Assembly (NCBI GenBank): GCA_009599575.1
Contig: VWND01000004.1
Span: forward strand, 1,046,001 to 1,110,000
Length of the DNA stretch: 64,000 nucleotides
Origin: Blumeriella jaapii
Taxonomy: Eukaryota > Ascomycota > Leotiomycetes > Helotiales > Drepanopezizaceae
Reading direction: 5' to 3'
Shown here: one piece after another, positions 10,801-21,713 of the stretch
How positions within the stretch are numbered: position 1 is the first letter of the stretch
How the letters are laid out: each line of letters starts with the position of its first letter
Made by a program: the position numbers and the translations under genes
The notes under the pieces: generated by a model
Told to the model about the DNA's origin: nothing
The model's database searches: none
What the model saw: the letters and a program-made list of their open reading frames with translations, nothing else

Positions 10801-12083
10801 AGTTTTAATAATTTCGAGCTTTAAAATCGACATCTTATACAAAAAAGTGTATTTCAATTCTTTTTTACTTATAATAAACTCGATCTTATGGTCGTAAGGC
10901 CGGTAAAAAGCTAGCTCGTTACTGGCGGCCTTAAAAAACACGTGTTCGAAGTTTTTGTATTCCGGAAAAAAAGATTCGAAGAAAAGTTTATTCGAAATTA
11001 GCTTTGCTAAGCTAATTAAAAGGGTCGAAATCGATATTTTATTAGTTTTGAAACGTTCGAAAAAACTGTGAAATTAAATCTTAAAGGAAATGTTATACGT
11101 AAAGTCGTCTAGTATTTTGTCGATTTCGTATAAAAAAATTAAAAACACTTCAATTGCTTTTTTTTTAAAAATCAGCTTAAAAGCGTATGCAATAATCTGG
11201 CAGATGGAAATTAAGTAAATAATAAATTAAAAAACTCGTTTTCGAACTGGTCGTTTGAAAGGTTTAAAAGATGGCTTGTCTGAATTATCGATTATATTAA
11301 ACTAAAAAGCTATCGCGGCGAAAGCTTTCTTTCGGTTTTTAATATAACTGTTTTTCGTAAAACGAAAAAGCTGTTTTGACGAAGAAAAAAAAAAAAAAAA
11401 AAAAAAATAATAAAAAAAGAATCGGCAGCTTGGGAAAATAATATAATTTTTTATATTATTCTATTGGCGTCGCTATCGAAATTGGCACCGCGAATAAAAT
11501 TCGACCTTTTCGCGCTTCGCACAGCGTCGTAGGTCTGCCATAATTAATCAAAGTTTTTGTTACGTTTTACAGCGTCGTTTTAATGGCGAAATTGAATTTT
11601 TCGAAAATGCAAATAAAAAACTTTAATACAACGAACGTAAAAAGCTGTGGGAAGGTAAAACTTCGGCCAATAAAGCTTGCGTTTATTACAGTTTAATAGA
11701 ATTTGGTGTTCGGCCAGCCAAGCTCTTTCTAAAATCACACTATAATTTCCGAAGTTGATAATCAAAAAAAAAATAAACGATTATATTCGATTATTAATAA
11801 TAAAATTAAAAAGCGTAAAATATGTAATTAAATGGCTACGAATTCTATTATACTCTTTTATAAGAAAAAAAGCCGGAAAAAATTAAATTAAAAATTTTAA
11901 AAAAAAAAAAAAAAATTTGATCAGCGCCGAATCGATCAACGCATAACCGTTCGCTTTAGAGTCGGCGAACGCTTTCATTTTATACGAAAAGCTATTTTTA
12001 GTAAATATAACGGGAATTATTAATAAATCGCTATCAAAAAGCTTTCGAACGTTAAAATAACGCATATCGCATAATACGCCCAA
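7835..12083 (-). pseudogene. A1 pol remnant (protease, RT, RNase H, integrase)
   Basis: Read on the minus strand. The protease region near 11990-11920 shows ADSKANGYALIDSALIKFF, where the aspartic-protease D-S/T-G triad now reads D-S-K. The RT lies at about 10941-10380 with KKPDGLLRFCIDYRIFNN and ARIFTKFDIRQTFYKIRI. Its catalytic box near 10400 reads AYLNNIFIYS where a functional enzyme has YxDD. RNase H is around 10150-9600. The integrase is at about 9300-8200 and includes VIINRFSKQVISIFCYKNID (first catalytic Asp changed to Asn) and NIISDRGP. The 3' part encodes the tail that ends at the polypurine tract. G-to-A changes and stop codons make it non-functional. Confidence 0.88.
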
Positions 12084-12099
12084 AAAAAAAGCTTTGCTT

Positions 12100-13590
12100 A
12101 AGCCTGGGCGTTTTTTCGATTAGCGGAAAAGCCTTCGACTTCTTCGTATGCGTTTTAAAAGTCGTTTGAAAAAGAGTTTTCGTTTTTATTACCATTATTA
12201 AAAGGCGAATCTTCGGCCGGTTCGACCTCGTTTACATTTATCAGCCTGAAAAGGTTTTTAAATAAAACCGAAAATCGGCCCGTAAAAAGTCGTGTAAATT
12301 GGCCTCGAACCTTTTAATATAAAATAAAAAACGAGCGTTATCGTTAATCCGATCGAAAAGAAAAAACGCCAAAAGGAGCGTTTTGGCGTGGAAAAAAAAG
12401 AAAAACAAAAAGCTAAAAAAAAACCTATAAAGCATTTGAACGATTTTCGTACGTACGATTTAATTCGTAGTACGCTTTGATTAAAAACCTACCATTTTAA
12501 TAAATAATAAATTTGATTAAAAAGCGATTCGCGTATAAAATTCGTTTAGCTAACTAATTTTGTTTTTTTTAACGGACGGCGGTAAGCCAATTTTTAAAAA
12601 TCGTTGTACGCGCCTATTCCAAATGCAGCTTTTTTCGTAAACGCTTTGATATTTTATCGCGAAAAGCGTTTCGAAGCTATTTGTTAGTTCGTATTTGGGC
12701 GTTCGCTGCGAAAATAAAAAATCGCAAATAAAATCGCCAAAAATCGTCGTGCGTATTTATTGCAAGCATCTTATTCGTCTTCCGCTTTTTAAACGTTTGA
12801 AAAGTCGGCCAGGAAATCGGCGATCTTTTTTATTAATTCTTCGGAAAATATAAGATCGGAACGGTCTAAAATACGCGGAGTCAGAAACTCTTTTGCTACG
12901 CCTTCGGTCTGATCGAATATATAATTTTTGCGAAATCGATCGCTAGCGAAATAATCGTAATAAAATTCGAGATTGTCGAAAATTCTAATTTTTCAATAGC
13001 GTGCTTTGTAATTTTTATTATTATCTAGCTTAAACTCAAAGTTCGAAACGCGTTTTATACGAGCTAGTCGAAAGTTAGCAAATAAATAGGAATTATAGCG
13101 TTCAAAAGGCGCGCTAGAATCTTGGCCGTCAGAAGAAAATCCAAAAAAAATTCGCGAAAAACGTAAAAGTTAGTTTGCAACGTTTGTTAGTTAAAATAAA
13201 ACGTTGCGAGAAAAAGAAAAAGCAGCAGATTCGCGACTAACAAAAGCACGTTCGATAGATTCTATCAAACGCTTTAATTAAAAAGTTTATCGCAATCGCA
13301 TAGCTTCCAAAAATTGTTATTTACGCTTTTACGCTTTTTTCAATTGATTTTGCAAAAGTCTTAACTAAACGCTTTCAGCGCTAAGCTGGGAAATAGCAGG
13401 CGAAATAGTTGGCGCTCTGCCTTTTCCTTTGTTTTTTTTTCCTCGGAGAAAAGACTGTTTTTCAAAAGAAAAAGCTTTTGGAAGAAGTTGCTTTTTCGCT
13501 GATTAAAAAAAAAAGGAAGGTTGAAATGTAGTAGCAGAAGCTGAAAAGCTCTGCTGAAAAAAGGATCGTTAAACAAAAGCCATTTTTCGC
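12100..13590 (-). pseudogene. A1 gag remnant
   Basis: This is the stretch between the protease and the 5' LTR leader. Corresponding parts of A3, A5 and A6 are colinear, and the RIP-corrected frame has features of a capsid-type gag protein, including an LRNAFRDKIPKRLR-like segment in A5. In A1 the N-terminal part is a 71-codon open stretch (13576-13361) rich in Lys, Phe and Glu. No zinc knuckle was recognised. Assignment rests mainly on position and on comparison with the other copies. Confidence 0.65.
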
Positions 13591-13706
13591 GAAATGCGAA
13601 AATAAGCCTTCTTACGACCGATCGATCATTTTGGTATAATCCGTGAGGAATTCGAGGGGAAAAATAGTTTACGCCGTCGCTAGCGTAGAAAAAAAGTTGT
13701 TAATAA

Positions 13707-14000
13707 TATAACGATTTAATCAGTCGAAAGGCTGGGAGATTAGTCAACTGGTCGCCGTATTCATATGGTATAAAACGAGCCTTTGGTTTTGTAACAAAAA
13801 TATTCACTTAGAATCAATAACTGCAAAAGGCAGAGGTTGCTAAGAAGAAAAAGCCTTATATACATGATAGTCTCCATAATTAATAGAAAGACCCATCAAA
13901 AGACCAGGAAGCTTGCAGCTATACGTAGTTGCTGGGGAGCTTGCAGCTATACGTAGTTGCTGGGGTGACACGAGAGGTGGCAACAGAGTGAATCGTCACA
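13707..14000 (-). repeat. A1 5' LTR (294 bp)
   Basis: Starts TATAACGATT and ends GAATCGTCACA, keeping one unmutated terminus. It has the same 28-bp duplication as the partner LTR (AGCTTG starts at 13910 and 13938), showing that the duplication existed before this copy transposed. Confidence 0.92.
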
Positions 14001-14005
14001 ATTTA

Positions 14006-14121
14006 AATACGTAACATGAGTTTCTGATATTTTTTTTTTGAGTTTTTGGTTTTCAAAAGCGATTGATTTTTTTATGCGTATGCTTTCGTATATTACGTGC
14101 GTTACGCTTTCGAAATAACGT
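14006..14121 (-). mobile_element. B2: end of 3' LTR and adjoining 3' internal sequence
   Basis: Positions 14006-14029 complete the B2 LTR interrupted by A1. Positions 14030-14121 are the reverse complement of the sequence just upstream of the B1 3' LTR (34978-35072), sharing AAAAGCGATTGATTTTTTTA and GCGTTACGCTTTCGAAATAA. Element C begins directly after AACGT at 14121. Confidence 0.85.
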
Positions 14122-14291
14122 TGTGACGAACCTCATATATTTCCCTTAAGATACAGACAGAGAGCTGAAAGAAAGGAAGCTCGGGGCGAACTATATACAC
14201 TGTAGAACCCCCTGCCCTTGGCGCTACGCCAGAACTGTAACGAAAAACTGAACAGCCGAAAGCCGAACAGCCGAATGGCCGGGCCGTTACA
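14122..14291 (-). repeat. Element C 3' LTR (170 bp)
   Basis: In element orientation it begins TGTAACGGCC and ends GGTTCGTCACA, and is preceded by a clean polypurine tract (GGAGGGGGGGTAG in element orientation). It is much less AT-rich than its surroundings. The polypurine context (CTTTTTTCGGA then purines then TAG) and the TCGTCACA end match family A, suggesting a relative or satellite of A. Confidence 0.85.
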
Positions 14292-14441
14292 CTACCCCCC
14301 CCTCCGAAAAAAGCTGGCCTCCAGCTGACTGTACAGAAAATACCGAAGGTTCGGCATACCGAAATAAAATAAACGAACGACTGCAATTGCAATCAAAAAA
14401 TAAAAGAGTGTAAAAATGAAAGAAAACCACTACTAAAAACC

Positions 14442-15297
14442 CTATTCCGAACCGTCCGAAAACTCTTCTGCCAGTGCAGCCTGAATTTCAACCTTATTTT
14501 TATCGCCGTACAAACCGATTGCAACTATTTGCTTTCGTTTCAAAACGTCGCGAAGTATGGCGGGTCTGAATTTGCAGCCCGCAATCCAATGATTTGTACC
14601 GCCGCATTTAGTACAGCAGTTTGCACGGCGCCAAACCTTTTTTTTAAGCTATCGATGAATTGGAAGCCTTAGGTAAAACTGGGTATTTTTGATCCAGGGT
14701 CAAAGTTTCGTTTTTATTGATTGCATCTGAAACTTCGATTACATCTAATTTATTAATACGTTCGAGCTTTTTTCGTTTCTTTCGTTTTTGCTTTTCGATT
14801 TGCGTAATATCTATCGGGTCGTCAGCGTCGTATGTCAGCCGGCGGGTCGGCGTATTCGTACGCATACCGACCATCCTAGAAAGGGGGGTTGCGAAAGATG
14901 TTGCGAAGGGTGCTGAGGCCGGGCTGGCCCGAAAAAAAAAAAAAAAAAAAAAAAAGGCCGAAATTGACTGATCGGAAACCCGAACCAACTAAACGTTGTA
15001 AAAATGCAACGTATGCGATCCAAGTAGTAAGGAGGTTTATATGGCCCCGGAGTAGTCTTTTCATCGGATCGGCTAAATCATTCCGAAATACGACGATTTT
15101 GGCTATATTATCCCAATTAATACGACTTTCGTACAGCAAACGCTAAAAAGTTGCAATATAAAACTGCAAAAAGCTGGAATCTTGTTTGCACGCTAATAGT
15201 CGGTTTTTTGCTTTTTGAATCTTATTCGGATTATCGTACATTCGGCGCAATTCTTCGAGTAAAATATAATAATTCCAAGATTAATATGATTCGGCCG
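14442..15297 (-). pseudogene. Element C gag remnant with CCHC zinc knuckle
   Basis: The minus-strand frame contains, in order, a capsid-like region (LRRMYDNPNKIQKAKNRLLA, then INWDNIAKIVVFRNDLADPM), a basic linker (QIEKQKRKKRKKLERI) and a perfect CCHC zinc knuckle CCTKCGGTNHWIAGC near 14590-14550, ending at TAG 14442-14444. Three breaks interrupt it. There is a TAG inside the capsid region, a frame change across a 24-nt T run (14955-14932), and a stop plus frame change at an 8-nt A run just before the knuckle. The 5' end is cut off by A2. No pol follows: the polypurine tract and 3' LTR come about 150 bp after the stop. Confidence 0.85.
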
Positions 15298-15601
15298 AAA
15301 AAAGCATATATAAAATCAGACGCGAAATACTACGTAAGATTTTTATTTAAATTTATTTAAAAAGCTTTGTATTAAAAGGTTTTCCGTTGCATTCGATAAG
15401 CGATTAATTTTTCGATTTCGTATTTAAGCTTATTAGTTATATTAATAAACTTAAAAGCTAAATTAATTTGTTTTAAAAGCGCGTCGTTAGCTGTTTTACG
15501 CAATCGATTAGCGTAAAAAACTAAATGTACGTTTATAATATTAAAAAAGTTTAATTTAAAAGCATTGTCGAAAATTTTGGCTATAATTTTAAAAAGGCCG
15601 T
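15298..15601 (-). mobile_element. A2: family A fragment, left of element D
   Basis: Matches the integrase C-terminal and downstream region of A1 (7990-8305). The junction with C falls in a shared AAAAAAGC (15298-15305), suggesting microhomology-mediated joining. Element D interrupts it at GCCGT, and A2 resumes at 21719. Confidence 0.85.
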
Positions 15602-15786
15602 TGTAAGGGGAGCGAACGAGCAGAAGGTTCGTAGGTGATTTGTATTGATTACGAGGTTTCTAAGTTAGAAATGCCGCGAATTCTAAGATATAATATGTGC
15701 GGATGATCACGTGGTTCCGATGTTACGTGATAACAACGTGACTTTCGGATCACGTAACCAACGAACTGATATTTTATCTTTTTATA
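15602..15786 (-). repeat. D 3' LTR (185 bp)
   Basis: Begins TGTAAGGGGAGCGAACGAGC and ends TTTTATCTTTTTATA, the mutated form of TTTTATCCCCTCACA in the partner LTR. It is better preserved at its left end than at its right. Confidence 0.92.
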
Positions 15787-16272
15787 TATGATTTTTTTTT
15801 TTTTTTTTTTAATTTCTTCGTCGTCGGAATTTATTTCTATAAATCGAGCTTCGTTCGCAAGGCGTGTTTATAAACGAGTGCGAAGTTCGGCTGGAATAAT
15901 AAAAGAAAAAAAAGAAACAGGCTTTTTTAGTTTCGGAAGCAGAACAATTGGTGTTTTTGCAATAAGAAAAAAATTAATAATAATCGTTTTGTATTTAATA
16001 ACAATTGTAAAAGCTTTTTTCGATAGTAAAAGCTTATTTTCGTTATTTATCGATTTAATATGTTTTTTGTTAGCAATTTTGGCTTTAGTCAGTTTTGATT
16101 TGGTCGGATAAAGTTTTTAAAGAAAACGGATAGCGAATTCTGTTATAAAATTATATGCGTTAATAACGTTTTTTAATAGTTTTTAAAATTGATTTTCGGC
16201 GTTGTAACCACGCTATTATATCAAATAAAAAAAATTAAAGTTTCGTTTAAAATCGAAAATAACGTTTATAAT

Positions 16273-19000
16273 TTATAGCAAGCTTTCGTTTACGTCGATA
16301 AAAACAAATGGGAGAGAAAGGTTTTTCTGCTTTGGGAAAGGGTCGTTGTAAGCAAATTTAAGCAAATTAATATAAAAAACAGGATATAATAATTTTTGCT
16401 CGAAAGGTAATTTCAGCTTGTAATTATAAAAGCCTAAAATTTCGGCGATTTTGTAAAAACCGTAAAATTTATTATTTAGTTTTTTAATTAATTTAATAGA
16501 AATTATATTGCGTTTGTTAAAAAACACGTTATTCTTTATTTTATAAGCAGAAGCTGATTGGCGTTATTAATTAAAGTAATGTTTTTGGTCGGCCAACGCT
16601 AAAATCAGATTTGTACGTAAAAATAGTTTTAACTTTTTTATTTTGTCGGCGAAATCGTTTTTTTTCGTATTTGCTATTCGCAAAATGCGTGAAATAAAAC
16701 TTAAAATAAGCTTAAATAAAGAAAAGTTTATTCGGAAATAAAAGCTTTTATTAGCGTAAAAAAAGGAAACTCCGATGGAAGCGTTTACAGCGTTATTCGT
16801 TGCGAATTCGGCTAAAAAAAGCCAGTTTTTCTAATTTTTTTGGACGTATTCGACGAATTGTTTTTAAATAAAAAAGTAGATAAGCGTTCGCGTTTTCGAT
16901 TTGGCCGTTTTGTTTCGAAGTAAAAGCTGATGAATAGCGTAATATTGGTTTCAAAACGGTAATTAATAGCTTTTCAGAATTATAAAACAAATAGAAAACT
17001 TCGGTCTGAAATTATAAAATCGAAAAAATTATATAAACGTTAAATATTTTTGCAAAACAATTTAGCTAAATCTGTCGCTTTTTTAATTGTATAACAAGCT
17101 ATATAATATCGTTTAATTATAAAGCGATAAATTATTATTATAATTAGATTATTTCGATTTTTTTTATGCTTTTTTATTAAAAAAAAAGCTTATAAAATCG
17201 ATTAATATATAGTTTAAAACAGCGTAAAAAAATAGCTAGGGGTTTGAAAAGTTTTTTAATAGCGTTGATTAATGCTTGTATTTACGAAAACAGCCGTTGC
17301 AATTGCGAACAAATCTTTTGCAATCCTCGGAAATTAATAGCTAATAATAATTTTTATTAATAATTTCGTAAAGCTTGTTTTTGCCAAAATAGCTTGTTTT
17401 TATTAAATTATAAGCCATTTGTAAAAGTTAAATACGAATAAAAACGTTTAAATTCGGTATATCGAAAACGTAAAATCGGTTTCGAAAATACAATTTGTTA
17501 TTACGTATAACGTATTTAAAAAATTGTAACGTTTTGGATTTCGGAATATTTTTTAGTTTAAGCATTTTTTTTTGATAGCGATTTACAGCTTATTAATAAA
17601 ATAATATTTATTTAAAAATCGTAAAAGCTTTTCGTCGTTTGCTTCGGATTGTTTTAGCGAAGCCGAAAAAACGGTCAAAACTTCGGTCAGATAATATTTT
17701 TTAAAAAAGGCTTGGTTTTGAAATTGAATTTTTTCGTTTGAAAAGTTTTAAAAAAAGTTTTAAAAGCGTCGGGTTAAAAAATCAGATTTGCTATTTTGTT
17801 TTTCAAATTTAAATATAATTACAAAGTTAAAATCAGCTAAAAACTCGCTTTAGCGTATTTAACGTTTGTTAAATTGCTTAATCGTTATAAAATATTTTAA
17901 GTTTCGGTGGTTTATAAATATTCGAATTAAATAAGCAGTTTTTTGTAATTCGGCTCGCTAATTTTCGAAGTAACGTATAATAGCGAAAAGTTTTTTGTTA
18001 TAAATTTTGTAATTGCATTCGGCAAAATCGAATTTTTTCGATATAAAAGCGATTGAATAAAATACTTTTACATCGTTTTTTTTAAGAAAAAATCTTTAAA
18101 AAAACGTAAATTAAAAACGTTAATTTCAACGAATATTTTTTTTGTTAAAATTGAAATAAAACAACGTAGATGCAATCGTAAAAATTGATTTAAAAAACTC
18201 GAAGGCTTTTATACAATTATTATTAAAATTTTATTTAATATTTTTTTTTCGTTAAATTTATTAAAAAAATAACGATTTTAAAAAAACTTTTGATAAATCG
18301 TCGATAAGAATTCGCAAAACTTAAAAACGTTTGTACGTTTTTAACGTTGGAAAAAAGATTCCAGCCCGTAATCGCTTCGAGCTTTTTAAAATTTATTTTA
18401 ATTTTAGTAATAAAAATAATTATTTTAAAATAAACGACTTTTTAAATTTCGAACTCGTACTTTTTTATATTTAATTACAGACCCGCGTTAAAAAAAGTTT
18501 AAAAAACAAAATTAATATGTTTTTTGTGTTTTTAAAAATCGTTTAAATAAATTAAAATATCGTTTATATAAGCTATGCAAAAGATATTTAAATAAAATCG
18601 TAAAATATCGTTTATGCGAAATTAAAACGTGGCGAAAGCGTTGTATAATCCGAAAAATATAATTAAAAATTCGAACAAATTATATTTCGTATTAAATATA
18701 ATAAGTTATTTATAGCTTTTTTTTATTCGAATTTTATTAAAAGCGGCGAAAACGTCGAATTTAATATAAAATTTGACTTTGCTTAATCGTAAAAGCGTTT
18801 TTTAAACCAATAATAAAAGATATCGGTTTTTGATTGTAATAGCGTTAAGAGTTTTGTAATCGACGTAAAATCGTAGTTTTTTTTTTGGTTTTTTCGCGAA
18901 TAAAACTGAAAAAACTGCGGAGAAAAAGTTCGCTCGGATTTAGCTTTTTTCGAGGTTTTTTTTAAGAAATTTGCGTAAAATTTAAAATTCGTCGATTAAT
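16273..19000 (-). pseudogene. D pol remnant (RT to integrase)
   Basis: On the minus strand the RT catalytic region near 18575-18540 reads AYINDILIYLNDF, with the first Asp of the YxDD box changed to Asn. The integrase core near 16990-16800 reads YSSAFTSKQNGQIENANAY, corresponding to the region around the DDE glutamate. The integrase C-terminus at 16527-16273 reads NNKFYGFYKIAEILGFYNYK and ends in a YPVFYINLLKF segment typical of gypsy integrases. Stop codons are frequent. RNase H lies between but is not clearly readable. Confidence 0.78.
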
Positions 19001-20062
19001 ATATTATATAAAAGGCCGTGTAAAAATACTGTTTCAAATCGAAGTTTTATCGTATAATCAACGCTTTTTTTATAAAATGTAAATTTATTAACTTCGATAA
19101 AATTAAAAGCGGCTAAATAATAATAATAATAAAAAGAAAGTTTTATTCGAAAATCGATTGACGGTTTGATTTGAAAAGTTAAACGAATATTTTTCAGTAA
19201 AGCTTTAGCGAAATAAAATTCGGCTGAAAATTGTTATTATACAATTTGAAAAAGCTTATTTTATTGCAATTAATCGATTTCAAATGATTTATTAAAAAAG
19301 TTTCGTCGGTTAAAGCGTTTAATTTATATAATTATTAATTAATTTCGTACAAAAAAGTTAAAAATACCTCGACTTTTGAATTAAAAAGCCAAAATAATAA
19401 ACACAGCTGCTTTTATACGACGAGGTGTAGCTGGTAAAACGACTGTTTTGTAAAAGTAGCGTTTTTAGACTAGGCCTGAAACGGCCAATTAATAAATGCG
19501 TTGAAATAAGCAATTCGTACGGCAGAAATCTGAATTAAAACAAAAAATATTCGTAGTCCATTTAATATAAAAGTTATATATCCGAAGCCAAAGCTTTTTT
19601 AAAATAAGATCGTATTTTCCTAATATTATAATAAAAGTTGTAATTAATTCGGTATAGCTAGCGGTATTAACTTAAAAAAAGATTTAATAAATAATATCGC
19701 CGTAAGTAAAAAAGCGTTCGTTAACTACGGTAAATTTACGTGGATTAATAAATAAAACAAAAGTTAATTCGTAGTATTATACGAAAAAAAAATTAATAAA
19801 ATTATCGGTAGCTTCGGAATCGTTTAAAAAGTAGATTTTAATATATATATTATTAATAGTTATAATATAAAATAATATCAAATGTAATTCCGGAACGCCG
19901 TTTAAAGCAAATAATTTTAATTTATTTTTCAAAAATTTTTAATAATAACAATTATTAAAAACAATTAGTTTCCCGACTTTTTTGCCTCGGCTTTAGTTTT
20001 TTTTTGATTTTAAAAAAAGTCGGGGCAATTAGCAGCGCGGTGTTTACGTGTAGTTAGTGAAA

Positions 20063-20094
<32 letters not shown>

Positions 20095-20110
20095 GAGGGT
20101 GGGGGGGGGG
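20063..20110 (+). repeat. Poly-G tract (G31 plus G10) inside element D
   Basis: Thirty-one consecutive G residues (20063-20093), then AGAGGGT, then ten more G. The element's coding strand therefore carries poly-C here. It stands out in sequence that is otherwise strongly AT-rich. Runs of G/C lack CpA dinucleotides, so RIP would not mutate them. Confidence 0.93.
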
Positions 20111-21528
20111 TGTTTTTGTGTTTGGTGGTGTTTGTTGTTGTTTATCGCTGGCATATTATAAGCAAAAGTTATTAGCAAAAAAATAAATTCGGCGCGTTAA
20201 TTTTTCGGTATTATTTATTAAGCGTTTGTTTTTGGTTATATCGGCTGCGGTTTATATAATTGCTTTGGTTTGAATAACGCTGAAGTTTATAAAATCGTTT
20301 TAAATAATAGTCGTAATAGCAGTTTTAAATATAAAAGCAAAAAAAGTGATTTTCGTATTGCGACTTTCGGTTTTGTAATAATTAAAATTCAATTATCGAA
20401 AAACGGTATCGGTTTCGCGTATTTAAACGCAAAAACTAATAAAATCGGTTTTTAAATCGAAAGGATTGGTGTAAAACAAGCGGATAATTATATTAAAATA
20501 AAAAGCTTCGCGCAAAATAGCGATAGCGGCTTTGTTATTAAACTTAATATAATTTTTAATTTTCAGCTAAATAAAAAAAAAATAAATAAAAGTTAATTGC
20601 TTTGCTTAAAAAATAAAATTTTCTTAAATGCATCTGCTTATTAGTTAAAAACACCGAACGATTATTAAAGAATTTGAATTATTTTTATAATAGTCAGATA
20701 GGAAAAAGTGCCGTTCGTACGTAAACTTTTTTGTAAAGCGCTTTTGGCTGTATCGGAAAAGCGGAAAAAAAAGTAATTTATACGATTTTGTTCGGTCGTA
20801 TATCAGTTTTAATTAAAACGAAATTTTAAAATTATATTTTAAAAAAAGGTAGTAAAATGCTTCGTAACGTTGCCGATGCTATTCGAATTTATGAATTTAT
20901 CGGGATCGGGAAAAACAAGTGTTTTTCTTTTTGCGTTTAAGATGTTCGGTGTATTTTAACTGATAAAAGCTTGTTTTCGAAAGTTGGCAAATTCGGCTTC
21001 GCGGTTTTGAATTTTTTTTATTTAAAAAGCTTTTTTTAATATTATACCGTTTAAATATTCAGTTTTTAAGCGAAATTATTTAATTTGGTTTTGACTAATA
21101 TTATTATATCGTTTTGCTTTATCGCGTAAGCGAAAATATTAAGAATTTTTTGAAAATAGATTTTCGTATTAGCGATCAGAGCGGCGACGATTTGGTCGGA
21201 GTATTTAAAATATTTTAAAATAAAGCAATTAAAAAGTTTCGATAATTTGAGAAGTTCCGATATTTTCGATATTAATGCCCGTTAAAAAAAGAGCGTGAAA
21301 TATGTTTTGTTTCGGAATATAAGCAAAAGCAGAACAGGGTTTTTTAAATATAAGTTTTGTGTTAAAAAAGGTTGTCGTTTCGTAGTTTCGTATAAAAGGT
21401 CGTAAAAATCGTAAAATTGTTGTCGCGATAAAATTGATTTTTTGTATACGCAAAAGCAGAACAGAATTGGCAAGCTTTTTTAGCTCGAGGGCTGAAATAG
21501 AAGTGTTAAAGGAGTTTGGTAATTAATA

Positions 21529-21713
21529 TGTAAAAGAAGCGAACGAGCAGAAGATTCGTAGGTGATTTGCATTAATTATAAGGTTTTTAAGTTAAAGGTG
21601 CCGCGAATTCTAAAATACAGTGTATGCGGATGATTACGTGGTCCCGATGTTACGTGACAACAACGTGACTTTCGGATCACGTGACCAACGAACTGATGTT
21701 TTATCCCCTCACA
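21529..21713 (-). repeat. D 5' LTR (185 bp)
   Basis: Begins TGTAAAAGAAGCGAACGAGC and ends TTTTATCCCCTCACA with an unmutated terminus. The same length as the left LTR supports the element boundaries. Confidence 0.92.

Larger units (their letters stand above)
7541..14000 (-). mobile_element. A1: full-length family A Ty3/gypsy retrotransposon
   Basis: A 6460-bp element with two 294-bp LTRs and a 5-bp target-site duplication ATTTA (7536-7540 and 14001-14005), inserted in the LTR of B2. On the minus strand the order is 5' LTR, gag, PR, RT, RNase H, IN, polypurine tract, 3' LTR. RT before IN places it with Ty3/gypsy. The polypurine tract next to the 3' LTR reads GGACGGGAGGATAG in element orientation. 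The coding region is full of stop codons of RIP type (CAA/CAG/TGG to TAA/TAG). No TGG-type primer binding site could be read after the 5' LTR. Confidence 0.93.
15602..21713 (-). mobile_element. D: full-length gypsy-type retrotransposon inserted in A2
   Basis: A 6112-bp element with two 185-bp LTRs and a 5-bp target duplication GCCGT (15597-15601 and 21714-21718). LTR ends are TGTAAGGGGA and TCCCCTCACA, a 10-bp inverted pair with one RIP change. Minus orientation follows from the integrase and RT order and from an A-rich polypurine-like tract beside the left LTR. RIP damage is very heavy. The gag and protease parts (right third) could not be assigned to motifs. Confidence 0.92.

Noticed and set aside
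14644..14988. The Phe-rich open frame as an intact small protein
   Set aside because: Its Phe run is a T homopolymer inside the C gag, and the frame is only the linker part of that gag.
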